A DNA stretch of 42,565 nt. Source: Rhodoferax sp. (lineage in GTDB: Bacteria > Pseudomonadota > Gammaproteobacteria > Burkholderiales > Burkholderiaceae_C). Numbering within the stretch: the first letter of the stretch is position 1; each line of letters starts with the position of its first letter. The notes under the pieces are model-generated. The model was given only the letters and a program-made list of their open reading frames with translations. It was not told where the DNA came from and ran no database searches. Both the position numbers and the translations under genes were made by a program. Where the stretch lies: NCBI RefSeq assembly GCF_010365055.1, contig NZ_JAAFHA010000039.1, positions 1 to 42,565 on the forward strand. Reading direction: 5' to 3'. Positions 17,697 to 25,421 of this stretch are shown here, in pieces.

Positions 17697-19889
17697 TCAA
17701 TGGCGCGAGCGACGCACCAGCGCACCGGTATCGAGAATGAGCGCCACCTTGCCGTCACCCAGAATCGTCGCGCCGGATATGTTGGGCACCTTGCGATAAT
17801 TGGATTCCAGGTTCTTCACCACCACCTGTTGCTGACCCAGCAATTCGTCGACCAGCAAGGCCACCCGACTGCCATCCGCCTCAACCACCACCATGATGTC
17901 GCTCGACTTGTCAAAATCAAAGCGCGGCACCTGAAAGACCTTTTCGAGCTCAATCACCGGCATGTATTCATCGCGCACTTTCACCAGGTGTGCGCCCTGC
18001 CCGACCGTGCTCACGGCATCCGACTTGACCTGGAACGACTCCACCACGGAGGACAGCGGCAAGATGTAAACCTCGTCACCGACGCCGACCGACATGCCGT
18101 CCATGATGGCCAGTGTCAGCGGCAGCCGAATCGACACCTTCATGCCGTAACCCTCAGCCGAATCAATCTCGACTGTGCCATTTAAAGCCGCAATATTGCG
18201 CTTGACCACATCCATGCCAACCCCACGACCCGACACATCGGTGACCACATCGGCAGTGGAAAAACCGGGGGCAAATATCAGCATCCAGACTTCAGCGTCG
18301 GTCATTTGATCCGACACATCCATGCCACGCTCGCGTGCTTTGGTCAAAATCTTCTCACGCGACATGCCATGCCCGTCATCGCGCACCTCAATCACAATGG
18401 AGCCGCCCTGATGGGCTGCTGACAGCGTGATCGTGCCAGTCTCAGACTTGCCGGCGCGCAGACGATCAGCGGGCATTTCAATGCCGTGGTCGCAACTGTT
18501 GCGCACCAGGTGCGTCAACGGATCGGTGATCTTTTCGACCAGGCCTTTGTCCAGCTCTGTGGCCTCACCCTGCGTGACGAAATCAACCTTTTTGCCCAGC
18601 TTGTTCGCCAGATCACGCAACATCCGCGGGAAGCGGCTGAACACGATCGACATCGGAATCATGCGGATCGACATCACCGACTCCTGCAAATCGCGGGTGT
18701 TGCGATCCAGATCAGTCAGGCCCGTCAGCAGCTGCTGGTACAGCGCCGGGTCAAGTGCCCGACTATTTTGCGCCAGCATGGCCTGTGTAATCACCAGCTC
18801 GCCCACCAGGTTGATCAACTGATCCACTTTGCTGATGGCCACCCTGATCGTCGCGGCTTCTGGCTGAACGGCTGGGCTTGCAGCTTTGGCCACCGCTTGC
18901 GCCGGAGTCGCCAACCCGCTGGGCCCGGCCGTCACACCCGTGGTGGCGGCGACAGGAACAGGGGCGCCAGGCGCACCATCAAAGAAACCAAAACCTGGCA
19001 GTGGGGCCAAGGGGGCTCCTGGCGGCGGATCATCATAGAGCGATGTTTCGGGCAAACCCGCTGCGCCATCGAACAATCCGTAGCCCGTCTCAAGTACGAC
19101 AGCGGCGGCGTCCTCCAGCTCCTTGATAGACACCTGTTCCCTTGAAACGTGAAAGGCAAACAAATCCAGTAAATCGGCGTCGGTCGATGAGGTTTCAACG
19201 GCAAAGACCCGTACGTCAGCCTGGTTGCAGGCCACCACCGTGATCTCACCCAAGCCCTCGATATCACGAAACAGTTCCTTGATGGCATCGGCTTGGGCCG
19301 GGTGGTCCAGGGGGCCAATTCGAATTTCAAGCGAGCGTGCTGCGGTCGATGGCTGGCTGGTCGGCGCCAGCACCGCCATGGAGGGAACCGCCGGTATGAC
19401 AGGCATGACCACCGGTGTCGGCAGCGGCTGCTGGAGCGCAACGCTCGGTATTGCCGGCACGGTCTCTCCGACAACCAGGGCCTTGATGCGGCGCACCAAA
19501 TCGCCGGTGGGGGGTGCATCGCCTTCTCCCCCAGCTTGATGACGCGCCAACAACTCGCGCCCGGCATCCGCTGATTCAAGCAGCACGTCAACCATGGCAG
19601 CGTTTGGCTGCAGTTCATGGCGACGCAAGCGATCCAGCAACGATTCCATTTGATGCGTCAACTCGGCCACGTCCGAAAAACCGAAGGTAGCAGCGCCGCC
19701 TTTAACGGAATGGGCGCAACGAAAAATCCCGTTCAACTCCTCATCATCTGCCGTTTCAAGATTCAGGCTGAGCAGCATCTGCTCCATCAAATCAAGATTT
19801 TCTGCGGCCTCTTCGAAAAATATCTGATAAAACTGGCTGAGATCAAAATCCCCCGCCGGACTATTTGTTTCCTGGTGCGCTTCCGCCAT
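17697..19889 (-). CDS. cheA: Chemotaxis sensor histidine kinase CheA
   Basis: A 730-aa cytoplasmic kinase. The P1/HPt domain has phospho-acceptor His60 (CAHSVKGGAATFGF). After a Pro-rich linker (about 140-185) comes a P2-like alpha/beta domain (about 187-258, LEIRIGPLDH to FAFHVSREQVSIKEL). A second linker holds two similar short motifs, GLFDGAAG (271-278) and GFFDGAPG (301-308). The dimerisation domain starts at about 348. ATPase boxes are HLVRNSCDHG (460-469), DDGHGM (504-509) and GRGVGMDVV (554-562), and a CheW-like domain lies from about 592 to the end. It receives receptor signals through CheW and phosphorylates CheY and CheB. AGGAG precedes the ATG at 19889. Confidence 0.97.
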   Translation of the reverse strand: MAEAHQETNSPAGDFDLSQFYQIFFEEAAENLDLMEQMLLSLNLETADDEELNGIFRCAHSVKGGAATFGFSDVAELTHQMESLLDRLRRHELQPNAAMVDVLLESADAGRELLARHQAGGEGDAPPTGDLVRRIKALVVGETVPAIPSVALQQPLPTPVVMPVIPAVPSMAVLAPTSQPSTAARSLEIRIGPLDHPAQADAIKELFRDIEGLGEITVVACNQADVRVFAVETSSTDADLLDLFAFHVSREQVSIKELEDAAAVVLETGYGLFDGAAGLPETSLYDDPPPGAPLAPLPGFGFFDGAPGAPVPVAATTGVTAGPSGLATPAQAVAKAASPAVQPEAATIRVAISKVDQLINLVGELVITQAMLAQNSRALDPALYQQLLTGLTDLDRNTRDLQESVMSIRMIPMSIVFSRFPRMLRDLANKLGKKVDFVTQGEATELDKGLVEKITDPLTHLVRNSCDHGIEMPADRLRAGKSETGTITLSAAHQGGSIVIEVRDDGHGMSREKILTKARERGMDVSDQMTDAEVWMLIFAPGFSTADVVTDVSGRGVGMDVVKRNIAALNGTVEIDSAEGYGMKVSIRLPLTLAIMDGMSVGVGDEVYILPLSSVVESFQVKSDAVSTVGQGAHLVKVRDEYMPVIELEKVFQVPRFDFDKSSDIMVVVEADGSRVALLVDELLGQQQVVVKNLESNYRKVPNISGATILGDGKVALILDTGALVRRSRH

Positions 19890-19946
19890 GTGAATCTCCT
19901 GTGTTCCTTATGACAACCGAACTATCTATGAACGTCCGTGGACGCG

Positions 19947-20309
19947 TCACTTGATCACTTTTTTAATGACCTCAAGCAGTCGAGCCGGATCGAACGGTTT
20001 GACCAACCAACCGGTGGCCCCGGCAGCCCGCCCGGCCTGCTTCATCAGGTCGCTTGACTCCGTGGTCAACATCAGGATCGGAACGGTTTTGAACTGCGGA
20101 TGATCCCTGAGCTTTCGGGTCAACCCGAGTCCATCAAGTCGGGGCATATTCTGGTCTGTCAGGACCAGATCGAACGACTGGGCCTGCGCTTTTTCGTAGG
20201 CATCAATACCATCAACCGCCTCCACCACTTGGTAGCCGGCCCCGGTTAAGGTGAACGACACCATCTTGCGCATGGACGGCGAGTCGTCAACAGCGAGTAT
20301 TAAAGACAT
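19947..20309 (-). CDS. cheY: Chemotaxis response regulator CheY
   Basis: A 120-aa single-domain receiver. The acidic pair is in LAVDDSPSMRKMV, phospho-acceptor Asp52 is in LVLTDQNMPRLDG, and Thr82 and Lys104 (WLVKPFDP) are conserved. A tryptophan replaces the usual tyrosine in the switch position before VKPF, as in many non-enteric CheY proteins. CheY-P binds FliM to change flagellar rotation; fliM lies in the same window. GGAG lies 7 nt before the ATG at 20309. It sits between the CheZ-like gene and cheA, and a run of nine G:C pairs lies about 35 nt upstream of its start. Confidence 0.96.
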   Translation of the reverse strand: MSLILAVDDSPSMRKMVSFTLTGAGYQVVEAVDGIDAYEKAQAQSFDLVLTDQNMPRLDGLGLTRKLRDHPQFKTVPILMLTTESSDLMKQAGRAAGATGWLVKPFDPARLLEVIKKVIK

Positions 20310-20342
20310 GTAAGGCTCCGACTATTTCAGTTTGGGGTAAAT

Positions 20343-20351
20343 GGGGGGGGG
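20343..20351. repeat. Homopolymer tract of nine G (C on the coding strand)
   Basis: An uninterrupted run of nine G on the plus strand lies in the 48-bp spacer between the CheZ-like gene and cheY. In the transcript it would be C9, between the UGA of the first gene and the cheY Shine-Dalgarno. Such tracts slip during replication, and sequencing errors also gather there. It is non-coding here, so any effect would be on spacing or mRNA structure. Confidence 0.9.
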
Positions 20352-20357
20352 AGACGA

Positions 20358-20801
20358 TCAAAAAAGCTCAATGGAACCAGCGTCCATGGCATCCTGGGTG
20401 ACCGGGTTGGGGCGTTCCGGAACATCCTCAACAAACGGCACCGCCTCGCCATCTTCGAGCCCCATGGACTCGGACGCCAGGCGGTAGGCACAACCTTGAA
20501 GTATCTTGGACGTATGAACGATCAACTGTGACGCCATATCCTGAAACTGCAACTCGGTCACCGCCGCTCGCAGGGCGCTGCGAACGGCATCGAGCGCCGC
20601 GGACTCGGTCAGCATGGGATCAGCAAGATTGGCGCTGGCACAGGTGAACCGCTCCATCAGGTTTTCCATCGTATGCACCAGCAGCCCGTCAAGACGGCTT
20701 AAATCATGCACCACCACCAGCAACGAATCCTGCACCTCTGCCACCAACATGACAGGTAACTGCACGGCGGGCACTGAATAGCTTGTCTGATTTGCTTGCA
20801 T
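20358..20801 (-). CDS. Small CheZ-like chemotaxis protein (possible CheY-P phosphatase)
   Basis: A 147-aa, mainly helical protein and the first gene of the che operon, directly before cheY. Residues 84-94 read LQFQDMASQLI. This matches the CheZ active-site stretch FQDLTGQVI, keeping the D-x3-Q pair (Asp88, Gln92) that CheZ inserts into CheY-P. The tail QDAMDAGSIELF also resembles the CheZ C-terminal CheY-docking peptide (QDQVDDLLDSLGF type). It is much shorter than enteric CheZ (about 214 aa). Similar LQFQD motifs occur in other signalling proteins, so the function is an inference. I chose the ATG at 20801 rather than the TTG at 20813. Confidence 0.6.
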   Translation of the reverse strand: MQANQTSYSVPAVQLPVMLVAEVQDSLLVVVHDLSRLDGLLVHTMENLMERFTCASANLADPMLTESAALDAVRSALRAAVTELQFQDMASQLIVHTSKILQGCAYRLASESMGLEDGEAVPFVEDVPERPNPVTQDAMDAGSIELF

Positions 20802-20938
20802 TCTTGTATCCAATCACTTCACCGAAGCATCGCGTTAGCCTCGATTGAGGTCACGGTTTTTGGCAGGCTCAACTTTCCGCATGGCGTGCATTAACGGGCG
20901 AGTCCAATATTAAGGCAATTTCAAGGCCAGTTCGGTCA

Positions 20939-20966
20939 AAATAGGCAACGAAGAGACACCCTTTTA
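20939..20966 (-). promoter_or_regulatory. Weak candidate sigma-28-like promoter for the che operon
   Basis: On the minus strand, TAAA (20966-20963) is followed 16 nt later by GCCTATTT (20946-20939). The FliA consensus is TAAA-N15-GCCGATAA, so the -10 matches 5 of 8 bases and the spacing is one too long. It is the best candidate found in the 208-bp divergent region (20802-21009). A che operon is a plausible FliA target, but this is only a suggestion. Confidence 0.25.
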
Positions 20967-21009
20967 TGAATTTATACGTGCCTGTCAGGATCGCCGCGCA
21001 TCTCAAACA

Positions 21010-22161
21010 ATGATACCGTTCACCATGTCGCATGAATCTCTCCTCCCGAGCCCCTTGCGAATCTTGCATCTGGAGGACTCTGCGCTTGACCATGAGCTCG
21101 TCAAACGGGCGTTGCTCAGGTCACACGAGCCCTGTCAGCTTGAGCGGGTAGAGTCTCTGAACGAATTTGAACGCCTGGTCAGAGATGTTGAGTTTGATGT
21201 CATCCTGGCGGACTATCGACTGCCTGGCTTTACGGCGCTGGACGCCTGGCAGATCCTGCAGCAACAGACCGAACAACCGCCCTTTGTCTTGCTGTCTGGG
21301 GCCATCGGTGAGCAGGCGGCCGTTGCCGCCATCAAGACCGGCATCAGCGATTACCTGGCAAAAGATGATCTGAGCCGACTGGCGCAGGTCATCCGCCGTG
21401 CAATCGAGGTTCACAGCATTCGACGGGCCAAAGAACTGGCCGACAGCGAGTTGGCCCGATCAGAGAAGCGACTGGCAAATTTCGCCGAACACCTGCAAAT
21501 GACGATAGAGCAGGAGCGCGCTGCGATTGCCCGCGAAATTCATGATGACATTGGTGGCGCGCTGGCCGCCGTACGCTTTGATCTTTCCTGGATTGGCCGT
21601 CACACAGCCGACCCCCTCACCCAGCAACACGTCACAGCGGCCACCGACATGCTGCAGCAGGCAATAGGGGCGAGTCAACGCATCATGATGAACTTGCGCC
21701 CCGCCATACTGGATCAGGGTCTGGTCGCCGCGGTTCAGTGGCTCGCCGGCAGTTTTACGAAACGTACGGGCATCAAAACTGTGGTGCATGCAGCACCAGA
21801 AACAGGCGCCTTGTCCAAGGCCATCCGGTTAGTCGCCTACCGCACGGCCCAGGAAGCTTTGACCAATATCGCCAAACACGCAGCGTGCAGCCAGGTCATG
21901 ATCGACCTGTCAGATGCAGAAAATGTATTGACGCTTGAAATCAAGGACAACGGCAAAGGCATCTCGCCCGCCGAGCTCAACAAGCCACAGGCGTTTGGGG
22001 TCAGGGGCCTGCACGAACGCGCCAGAACCGTGGGCGGTTGGCTCGACGTCAGCACCCATCTTGGCCGCGGAACTTCAATCATTTTGTCCGTTCCCTTGGC
22101 GCAATCCGATTCAGAGACCCACGAGGAAGCTGCTCCAGATGATTCACGTTATTCTTTGTGA
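21010..22161 (+). CDS. Receiver-HisKA_3 hybrid sensor histidine kinase
   Basis: A 383-aa soluble kinase with no membrane segment. The receiver domain covers residues about 17-135 (Asp68 in ILADYRLPG, Lys118 in DYLAKDD). A short coiled coil (about 137-172) leads to a HisKA_3 dimerisation domain with phospho-acceptor His178 (AREIHDDIGGAL). The ATPase domain has EALTNIAKHA, DNGKGI and FGVRGLHERA. The input is therefore phosphorylation or protein binding at the receiver, not a periplasmic ligand. The HDxxxQ phosphatase glutamine of NarX-type kinases is Gly here. Its 3' end overlaps the regulator gene by 23 bp, so the two form a pair. ATG 21010 or 21025 could be the start; neither has a good Shine-Dalgarno. 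Confidence 0.9.
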   Translation: MIPFTMSHESLLPSPLRILHLEDSALDHELVKRALLRSHEPCQLERVESLNEFERLVRDVEFDVILADYRLPGFTALDAWQILQQQTEQPPFVLLSGAIGEQAAVAAIKTGISDYLAKDDLSRLAQVIRRAIEVHSIRRAKELADSELARSEKRLANFAEHLQMTIEQERAAIAREIHDDIGGALAAVRFDLSWIGRHTADPLTQQHVTAATDMLQQAIGASQRIMMNLRPAILDQGLVAAVQWLAGSFTKRTGIKTVVHAAPETGALSKAIRLVAYRTAQEALTNIAKHAACSQVMIDLSDAENVLTLEIKDNGKGISPAELNKPQAFGVRGLHERARTVGGWLDVSTHLGRGTSIILSVPLAQSDSETHEEAAPDDSRYSL

Positions 22162-22768
22162 CGACCACGCGATGGTGCGTCGCGGCATCCGCGACACGCT
22201 GGCAGAGGCGGTTGATATTCAAGTCACCGCCGAAGCCGCCAGCTATGCTGAAGTTCGCGAGGCCATGCGTCACTCGGCCTGTGACGTGCTGGTCCTCGAC
22301 TTGAATCTGCCCGGTCGAGGCGGCATGGAAGTTTTGTCCAGCCTGAAGGAAACCAATTCAGCGATCAAGGTGTTGATCGTCTCCATGTACCCGGAAGACC
22401 AGTATGCGATTCGGTGTCTGCGCGCTGGCGCGCAAGGTTACCTGAACAAGGCTGGCGACCCAGCCGACCTGATCAACGCAGTGCGAACCGTGGCCCAGGG
22501 CCGAAAGTACGTGACACCCGCAGTCGCCCACATGCTGGTCGAAAGCCTGAGCACGCCCGACAACCAAACCCTGCATGCCGCATTGTCAGAGCGCGAACTG
22601 CAGACCTTGCTGAAAATTGCCTCGGGCAAGCGCCTCGCGGACATCGCCAAAGAACTGATGCTCAGCCCCAAAACCGTCAGCGTCTACCGGGCCCGGGTGC
22701 TGGAAAAACTCAAACTCACCAACAACGCCGAGCTCACGGTCTACGCCATTCGCAACGAGTTGGTCTGA
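22139..22768 (+). CDS. LuxR/NarL-family response regulator
   Basis: A 209-aa response regulator. The receiver domain (1-~120) has Asp54 in LVLDLNLPGRGG and Lys104 in GYLNKAG. The C-terminal helix-turn-helix (about 147-205) has LSERELQTLLKIASGKRLADIAKEL and LSPKTVSVYRARVLEKL. The ATG at 22139 has AGGAAG about 9 nt upstream and lies inside the end of the kinase gene, implying coupled translation. The cognate kinase is very likely the upstream HisKA_3 protein. Its position between the che and fli blocks suggests control of motility, adhesion or a shared lifestyle switch, but no target site was identified. Confidence 0.92.
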   Translation: MIHVILCDDHAMVRRGIRDTLAEAVDIQVTAEAASYAEVREAMRHSACDVLVLDLNLPGRGGMEVLSSLKETNSAIKVLIVSMYPEDQYAIRCLRAGAQGYLNKAGDPADLINAVRTVAQGRKYVTPAVAHMLVESLSTPDNQTLHAALSERELQTLLKIASGKRLADIAKELMLSPKTVSVYRARVLEKLKLTNNAELTVYAIRNELV

Positions 22769-22818
22769 AACCGCGCCCACCCCAAGCGGCACGGTCAGAG
22801 GCGGAACCAATCATGCGG

Positions 22819-23586
22819 CTATTTGCCGGCAAAGATGTCAATCGCCCGATCCATCAGCGCCATAAGGGGTTGATCCAGCATGGGCAAGGTCGCGGCAATG
22901 CCGATCATGCCAACGGTCAAGGTGACGGGGAAACCAATGGCAAAAATATTCATTTGTGGCGCCACCCTGGAGACGATGCCAAGCGCCAGATTGGCAAACA
23001 GCAGCATGCCGATCATCGGCAAGGCAATCCACAACCCGCTGGCGAACAAGTCCGTCCCGAAATCATAAATCTTCATTTGCCCGATGGCTTCAAGAAAATT
23101 CTGATCGACTGGAAATTTATCAAAACTTTTGATCACAGCCATCAAGACCATCAAATGGCCGTTCATCACGACGAACAAAAAAGTGGCCATTTGTCCAAAA
23201 AAACGTGCCACGGCGCTGGATTGGGTATTCAGGGCTGGATTGAAAAACGAGGCAAAGCCCAATCCCATCTGAAAGCCTACCACCTCGCCTGCCAGTTCCA
23301 CCGCCGCGAAGACCAGCCGCACCGTGAATCCAATCGCCAATCCGATACCCACCTGCTGCGCGACCGCGCCCATGGCGTCAGGCCCAGCAATACTGATGAT
23401 GGGCTGGCCTTGCAGACTGGGTTGCGCGGCAAAAGCAATGAAAAATGCCAAGCCGATCCTGGCGCGCAGCGGAAAAGCCTTCGAAGAAAAGAGCGGGGCA
23501 GCGGTAAAAACGGCCAGCACCCGCAAAAATGGCCAGATCATGGGTGACAACCACGCCACCAGCTGGGCTTCGGTGAATGTGATCAC
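22819..23586 (-). CDS. fliR: Flagellar type III export protein FliR
   Basis: A 255-aa integral membrane protein of the flagellar export gate. It has several hydrophobic segments, an N-terminus of MITFTEAQLVAWLSPMIWPF and the conserved PLFSSKAFPLRARIG early in the protein. The last gene of the fli operon, it ends 50 bp from the convergent LuxR-type gene. It appears to start with GTG at 23586, 16 nt after the fliQ stop. FliP, FliQ and FliR form the helical export channel. Length and composition are normal. Confidence 0.96.
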   Translation of the reverse strand: MITFTEAQLVAWLSPMIWPFLRVLAVFTAAPLFSSKAFPLRARIGLAFFIAFAAQPSLQGQPIISIAGPDAMGAVAQQVGIGLAIGFTVRLVFAAVELAGEVVGFQMGLGFASFFNPALNTQSSAVARFFGQMATFLFVVMNGHLMVLMAVIKSFDKFPVDQNFLEAIGQMKIYDFGTDLFASGLWIALPMIGMLLFANLALGIVSRVAPQMNIFAIGFPVTLTVGMIGIAATLPMLDQPLMALMDRAIDIFAGK

Positions 23587-23602
23587 GAACGGGGCACCCG
23601 AC

Positions 23603-23872
23603 TCACATCACGGCCGATGGGATCGCTTCGAAGGTGCGGCGAATGTAGTCAACCAGGACACTCAGCATCCATGGCCCGGCTATTGCAAAGACCGCCATCG
23701 CCGCCACCAGCTTGGGCACAAAAGCCAGCGTGGCCTCATTGATCTGGGTCACCGCCTGAAACAGGCTGACCAGCAAACCCACCACCAGCACCACACCCAG
23801 CACCGGCGCCGACACCATCAGCAGCATGATCAAAGCCTCCTGGCCCATCGTCAAAACCATTTGTGCGTTCAT
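23603..23872 (-). CDS. fliQ: Flagellar type III export protein FliQ
   Basis: An 89-aa protein with two membrane segments (about 15-38 and 52-75). The motif GLLVSLFQAVTQINEATLAFVPKL is typical of FliQ/SctS. It is part of the FliPQR export gate under the MS ring. A strong Shine-Dalgarno (GGGAGG) precedes the ATG at 23872, which lies 9 nt after the fliP stop. Confidence 0.97.
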   Translation of the reverse strand: MNAQMVLTMGQEALIMLLMVSAPVLGVVLVVGLLVSLFQAVTQINEATLAFVPKLVAAMAVFAIAGPWMLSVLVDYIRRTFEAIPSAVM

Positions 23873-23881
23873 GGGCCTCCC

Positions 23882-24676
23882 TCAGGTGACAAAACTGGCG
23901 GCCAGCGAGCCAATCAGCAAATTCCAGCCATCGGCCAGCACAAACAGCATCAGCTTGAACGGCAAGGCCACCAGCACGGGCGACAGCATCATCATCCCCA
24001 GCGACATCAGCACACTGGCGACCACAATGTCGATCACCAAAAACGGGATGAAAATCATGAAGCCGATCTGGAATGCCGATTTGAGCTCGCTCGTGACAAA
24101 CGCCGGCACCAGCACCCGCATCGGCACAGTCTGGGCGGTCGCGCCGGGCGCGAGTTTAGCCAGCTTGGCAAACAGGGCCAGATCCGACTGGCGCGTTTGT
24201 TTACTCATGAACTGGCGCAATGGGTCTTCTGCCTTGGCCAGCGCCTGCTCAAACGGCATGCCGCTGTTGGTGTAGGGCAGATAAGCGTCGTTGTAGACCT
24301 TGTCCAGCGTGGGCCCCATCACCAGAAACGTAAGAAAAAGCGACAGCCCGACAATGACCTGATTCGGCGGCGCCGACTGGGTGCCCAAGGCCTGGCGCAT
24401 CAGTGACAGCACGATCACGATGCGCGTAAAGCCCGTCATCATGAGCAGGACGGCCGGCAAAAATGACAAGGCGGTAAAGAACAGCAGCGTCTGGATCGGC
24501 ACTGAAAAGCTCATGCCCGTGGGCCCCGTCCCCATCAGCAAGGGCAACTGCCCGCCGCTCTGGGCCAGCGCCGCCACAGGGCTAACGAGTCCTAGCAGAA
24601 CCACGGCCAACTGGCGCCGCAATCCTGTGCCATGCGCGCCAGACAGGCGTTGATCGCTCACCACAGACTCCCGCAT
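23882..24676 (-). CDS. fliP: Flagellar type III export protein FliP
   Basis: A 264-aa export-gate protein. A cleavable signal-like N-terminus ([20 protein letters not shown]) is followed by the FliP core: [41 protein letters not shown] and the C-terminal [30 protein letters not shown]. The ATG at 24676 shares its A with the fliO stop (TGATG), so the genes are translationally coupled; GTG 24679 is an alternative. Nothing unusual is seen. Confidence 0.96.
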   Translation of the reverse strand: MRESVVSDQRLSGAHGTGLRRQLAVVLLGLVSPVAALAQSGGQLPLLMGTGPTGMSFSVPIQTLLFFTALSFLPAVLLMMTGFTRIVIVLSLMRQALGTQSAPPNQVIVGLSLFLTFLVMGPTLDKVYNDAYLPYTNSGMPFEQALAKAEDPLRQFMSKQTRQSDLALFAKLAKLAPGATAQTVPMRVLVPAFVTSELKSAFQIGFMIFIPFLVIDIVVASVLMSLGMMMLSPVLVALPFKLMLFVLADGWNLLIGSLAASFVT

Positions 24677-24999
24677 CACAATGGCGCAGGCGGAAGTTGG
24701 ACCACTTGCGCCATGCCTGCCTGCTTATGGGGGTCAAGCGCAGCACTGTGCAGGCAGGTGATGGCCTGCGCCGTCACACCCAGTGTCAGCCAGACACGGG
24801 CGCCCTCGGGCCCGACTTCAACCGTCACCACGCGCTGATGTGGACCGACCGCCACCGCGGAAATGACGCGCGAGCCGGCGACCACACCCGCACCCCCGGC
24901 TGCCGATCGAGCTTGCAGCCACTTGAGTCCGATCGGCACCAGTGCCAGCAAAAGCACAAACAGGCCTACGGACAACAGCGCTTGGGTCATCGGCTGCAT
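24676..24999 (-). CDS. fliO: Flagellar biosynthesis protein FliO
   Basis: A 107-aa protein with one N-terminal membrane segment (about 8-28). A small cytoplasmic domain with [20 protein letters not shown] resembles FliO, which assists assembly of the FliP ring. Its start overlaps the fliN stop by one base (TAATG at 25001-24997). The family is poorly conserved, so position between fliN and fliP carries much of the call. Confidence 0.9.
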   Translation of the reverse strand: MQPMTQALLSVGLFVLLLALVPIGLKWLQARSAAGGAGVVAGSRVISAVAVGPHQRVVTVEVGPEGARVWLTLGVTAQAITCLHSAALDPHKQAGMAQVVQLPPAPL

Positions 25000-25418
25000 T
25001 AGCCGCCCTTGCTGACGCGACGCAGTCGCTCGGACGGTGTCACGACGTCGGTCAAACGAATGCCGAATTTGTCATTCACCACGACCACCTCGCCCTGCGC
25101 AATCAAGTAGCCATTCACCAACACATCCATCGGCTCGCCAGCCAAGGCATCCAACTCGACGACCGAGCCTTGTCCTAACTGCAAAATATGCTTGATAGGT
25201 ACTTTGGTTCGGCCCAGCTCGACCGACAGCTGAACGGGAATATCGAGTACCCGATTGATATCGCTGATCGGCGCATCCGTGGATGAAAATGAATGGGACG
25301 TGTCACCAGAAAGAACACCGCCTGGTGCTGCGGTCGGTTCCGAACTTTTTTGCTCCAGCAGAGCCTCGGCCCAATCGGCCATGCCGTCATCTTCTGCGGG
25401 TTTGTCATCAATTGCCAT
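24999..25418 (-). CDS. fliN: Flagellar motor switch protein FliN
   Basis: A 139-aa switch protein. A variable acidic N-terminal region (about 1-50, with DWAEALLEQ) precedes the SpoA/FliN domain: VLDIPVQLSVELGRTKVPIKHIL, LGQGSVVELDALAGEPMDVLVNG and VVVVNDKFGIRLTDVV. FliN forms the lower C ring with FliM and FliG and binds the export ATPase complex through FliH. It starts 3 nt after the fliM stop. Confidence 0.97.
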   Translation of the reverse strand: MAIDDKPAEDDGMADWAEALLEQKSSEPTAAPGGVLSGDTSHSFSSTDAPISDINRVLDIPVQLSVELGRTKVPIKHILQLGQGSVVELDALAGEPMDVLVNGYLIAQGEVVVVNDKFGIRLTDVVTPSERLRRVSKGG

Positions 25419-25421
25419 ACG

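Noticed and set aside
22414..24406. Long plus-strand open frames across fliR-fliQ-fliP
   Set aside because: They are rich in Arg/Gln/His with no domain, and lie opposite well-supported flagellar genes.
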